NCBI GenBank assembly: GCA_017613485.1
Contig: JAGADS010000033.1
Span: 1-6,616 of the forward strand
Length of the DNA: 6,616 nucleotides
Direction: 5' to 3'
Source of the DNA: Treponema sp.
GTDB lineage: Bacteria > Spirochaetota > Spirochaetia > Treponematales > Treponemataceae
Positions 5,271-6,616 of this stretch are shown here, in pieces. The translations under genes and the position numbers were made by a program. The notes under the pieces are model-generated. The model had not been told where the DNA came from and ran no database searches. It saw only the letters and a program-made list of their open reading frames with translations. Every line of letters begins with the position of its first letter. Within the stretch, counting starts at the first letter, position 1.

Positions 5271-6518
5271 TTAGTTTTTCTTGCCTTTCTTGTTCTTTGA
5301 TACAATGTCAAAGATAACAGCAGCCAAGAGAACCAGACCCTTAACAGCCCTCTGCCAGTTTGCGTCTACACCAAGGATAGACATACCGTTGTTCAAGACA
5401 CCCATGAATATGGCACCGATTACAGCACCAGAAACCTTACCTGTTCCACCGTATGCTGAGGCACCACCGATAAAGCAGGAAGCGATTGCATCCATTTCAT
5501 AGTTTGTACCGGCTGTAGGCTGTGCTGAGTTAAGACGGGCAACAGTTACCAATGCGGCTACTGCAGAAATGAATCCCATGTTTGTGTATGCAAAGAACAT
5601 TACGTTGTTTGTATTTACACCAGAAAGACGTGCTGCCTTTTCGTTACCACCGATTGCGTACAGGTAGCGGCCAGGAACCGTATTCTGTGTGAAATATGAG
5701 TAAGCTACGACGATAATGCCAAGAAGAATCAGGATAACCGGAATACCACGGTCACGGGCAAGGAACTGACCAAGGATTAAGATGACAATTGAAAGAACAA
5801 CCAGCTTAAGGATGAAAGCACCCTTTGAGCTTACTGTATAATTCTTTCTGATTTTCTTTGCACGGCTGATGATTTCCAGGAGGATGTAAAGGAAAACAGC
5901 AATTACTGTTACAGCCAGGGTTATGATCATTGTATACTTGTCTACCCAGCCACCCATGAAGACGAATTCACCAAACTTCTCTTTGGCAGCCTCTGAATTA
6001 GGCAGGAAGCTCTCGAACAATACCAGGAACTTCTGTGGGAACGGAGATATTGGTTTTCCGTCGAGGATGATTGTTGCAACACCGCGCCACAAAAGCATAC
6101 CGGCCAGAGTCGTGATGAACGGCGGAATATGGATGTATGCGATAAAGAAACCGTGGAATGCACCGATACCTGTTCCTATCAAAAGACAGAGAATAATTGC
6201 GGCCCAAACTGGCATTCCCATGTTTACGATAAACACACCTGCAAGAGCACCAACAAGGGCTACTACAGAACCGACAGACAAATCGATGTTACCACCGGTA
6301 AGAATACAACAGAGCATACCTGTTGCCAAAATAGCTACGTATGCATTCTGACGAATAATGTTTGTAATATTCTGTGGTGCAAACAGAGAACCGTGACCAC
6401 CAAGCTGAATCAATACTTCAAATAATATCATTACACCAACGAGTATAAACATCATGGTGTTACCTTTTAGCGTAGACTTCATTGAGTCCTTAATGCCACT
6501 TGATTTAGTATTTCCCAT
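5271..6518 (-). CDS. mmsB: sugar ABC transporter permease, GguB/MmsB (XylH-like) type
   Basis: A 415-residue integral membrane permease of the BPD_transp_2 family, the membrane channel of a monosaccharide importer. Family landmarks: the second-helix motif TGGNIDLSVGS (74-84), NIIRQNAYVAILATGM (53-68) before it, PPFITTLAGMLLWRG (132-146), the cytoplasmic coupling loop YAIGGNEKAARLSGV (287-301) that contacts the ATPase, and FIGGASAYGGTGKVSGAVIG (349-368). About ten hydrophobic segments are visible. A long insert (about 155-240) carrying a basic loop SRAKKIRKNY separates the two halves. That insert and the ~400-residue length match XylH and GguB better than the ~320-residue RbsC class, so multiple-monosaccharide or xylose-type substrates are likely; the exact sugar is not readable. 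The tail is basic (SKNKKGKKN). The gene starts 9 nt after the ATPase gene stop and is the last of its operon. Confidence 0.9.
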   Translation of the reverse strand: MGNTKSSGIKDSMKSTLKGNTMMFILVGVMILFEVLIQLGGHGSLFAPQNITNIIRQNAYVAILATGMLCCILTGGNIDLSVGSVVALVGALAGVFIVNMGMPVWAAIILCLLIGTGIGAFHGFFIAYIHIPPFITTLAGMLLWRGVATIILDGKPISPFPQKFLVLFESFLPNSEAAKEKFGEFVFMGGWVDKYTMIITLAVTVIAVFLYILLEIISRAKKIRKNYTVSSKGAFILKLVVLSIVILILGQFLARDRGIPVILILLGIIVVAYSYFTQNTVPGRYLYAIGGNEKAARLSGVNTNNVMFFAYTNMGFISAVAALVTVARLNSAQPTAGTNYEMDAIASCFIGGASAYGGTGKVSGAVIGAIFMGVLNNGMSILGVDANWQRAVKGLVLLAAVIFDIVSKNKKGKKN

Positions 6519-6524
6519 CGTTAT

Positions 6525-6529
6525 CTCCT
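6525..6529 (-). promoter_or_regulatory. ribosome binding site of the permease gene, overlapping the ATPase stop
   Basis: AGGAG on the minus strand, 6 nt before ATG 6518. The site overlaps the ATPase stop codon TAG (6528-6530), so ribosomes ending the ATPase gene are placed at the permease start. This is the usual arrangement for keeping ATPase and permease in step. Confidence 0.75.
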
Positions 6530-6616
6530 AAATATCCTTTTTACCGGAATTGATTATTTCCGTCATAATTTTCTCTTGAGTTGCATCTTTGCCGTTCATC
6601 TCTGCAATCATCTTTC
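6528..6616 (-). CDS. mmsA: sugar ABC transporter ATP-binding protein, C-terminal tail (partial)
   Basis: The last 28 codons of a minus-strand gene that runs off the window's right edge. The frame is open to the edge and ends with TAG. The visible residues, including the stretch MNGKDATQEKIMTEI, match the C-terminal end common to the two-ATPase-domain sugar importers (RbsA/XylG/GguA class), where a (G)xxxxxxATQEKIM helix follows the last strand of the second nucleotide-binding domain. No Walker or signature motif is inside the window, so the call rests on this tail plus the position directly upstream of a GguB-type permease. By known gene order, a periplasmic sugar-binding protein gene (ChvE-like) would be expected further upstream. 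Confidence 0.8.
   Translation of the reverse strand, partial: KMIAEMNGKDATQEKIMTEIINSGKKDI

Noticed and set aside
5923..6425. Plus-strand open frames of 142 and 98 residues opposite the permease
   Set aside because: They are antisense shadows of a clear BPD_transp_2 gene, with no RBS, unnatural composition and no recognisable motif.

Overview
The window is a compact, AT-leaning bacterial segment with seven complete or nearly complete genes and one gene end. It has tight spacing, overlapping stop/start codons, good Shine-Dalgarno sites and sigma70-type promoters. The organism is not proven by the sequence. A gut- or rumen-type Treponema-like spirochaete fits best: it would combine a loose lipobox lipoprotein, a GguA/GguB-type monosaccharide importer and a glycosyltransferase/acyltransferase cassette. 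A Clostridia/Lachnospiraceae-type Firmicute is a real alternative, because the acyltransferase subfamilies also look familiar from that group. No rRNA, tRNA, CRISPR array, transposase or phage gene is visible.

Left (1-554, + strand): a small secreted lipoprotein with an unrecognised C-terminal domain. It may be translationally coupled to a gene that ends just inside the window (ATGA overlap). It converges with the next operon with only 3 bases between stop codons.

Centre-left (558-4098, - strand): a four-gene operon, in transcription order GT8 glycosyltransferase, PlsC-like acyltransferase with a canonical HX4D motif, a second PlsC-like acyltransferase with an HX5D motif, and a second GT8 glycosyltransferase. 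Junctions are 8-nt overlap, 2-nt gap, 8-nt overlap, so the proteins are probably made together. The gene content points to assembly of a glycosylated, acylated lipid or surface glycolipid; this is inference. Its promoter lies in the divergent intergenic region 4099-4299.

Centre-right (4300-5055, + strand): a strongly expressed-looking membrane protein. It has four predicted helices, a low-complexity N-terminus and a C-terminal His-Cys/CxxC zinc-type mini-domain. It has its own near-consensus promoter and RBS.

Convergent junction (5056-5270): this holds two intrinsic terminators in a crossed arrangement. The one close to the + gene's stop is oriented for the - strand, and the one touching the - gene's stop is oriented for the + strand. 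The two transcripts should therefore overlap by about 200 nt. Between them is a 10-bp perfect inverted repeat enclosing a hairpin with an AGGAGG loop, a candidate structured RNA.

Right (5271-6616, - strand): the last gene of a sugar ABC transporter operon (GguB/MmsB-type permease), preceded by the C-terminal tail of its ATPase (GguA/MmsA-type), whose stop codon lies within the permease RBS.

No gene-free stretch exceeds 300 bases. The most unusual signals are the crossed terminators with the structured RNA candidate, and the GT8-acyltransferase-acyltransferase-GT8 cassette.
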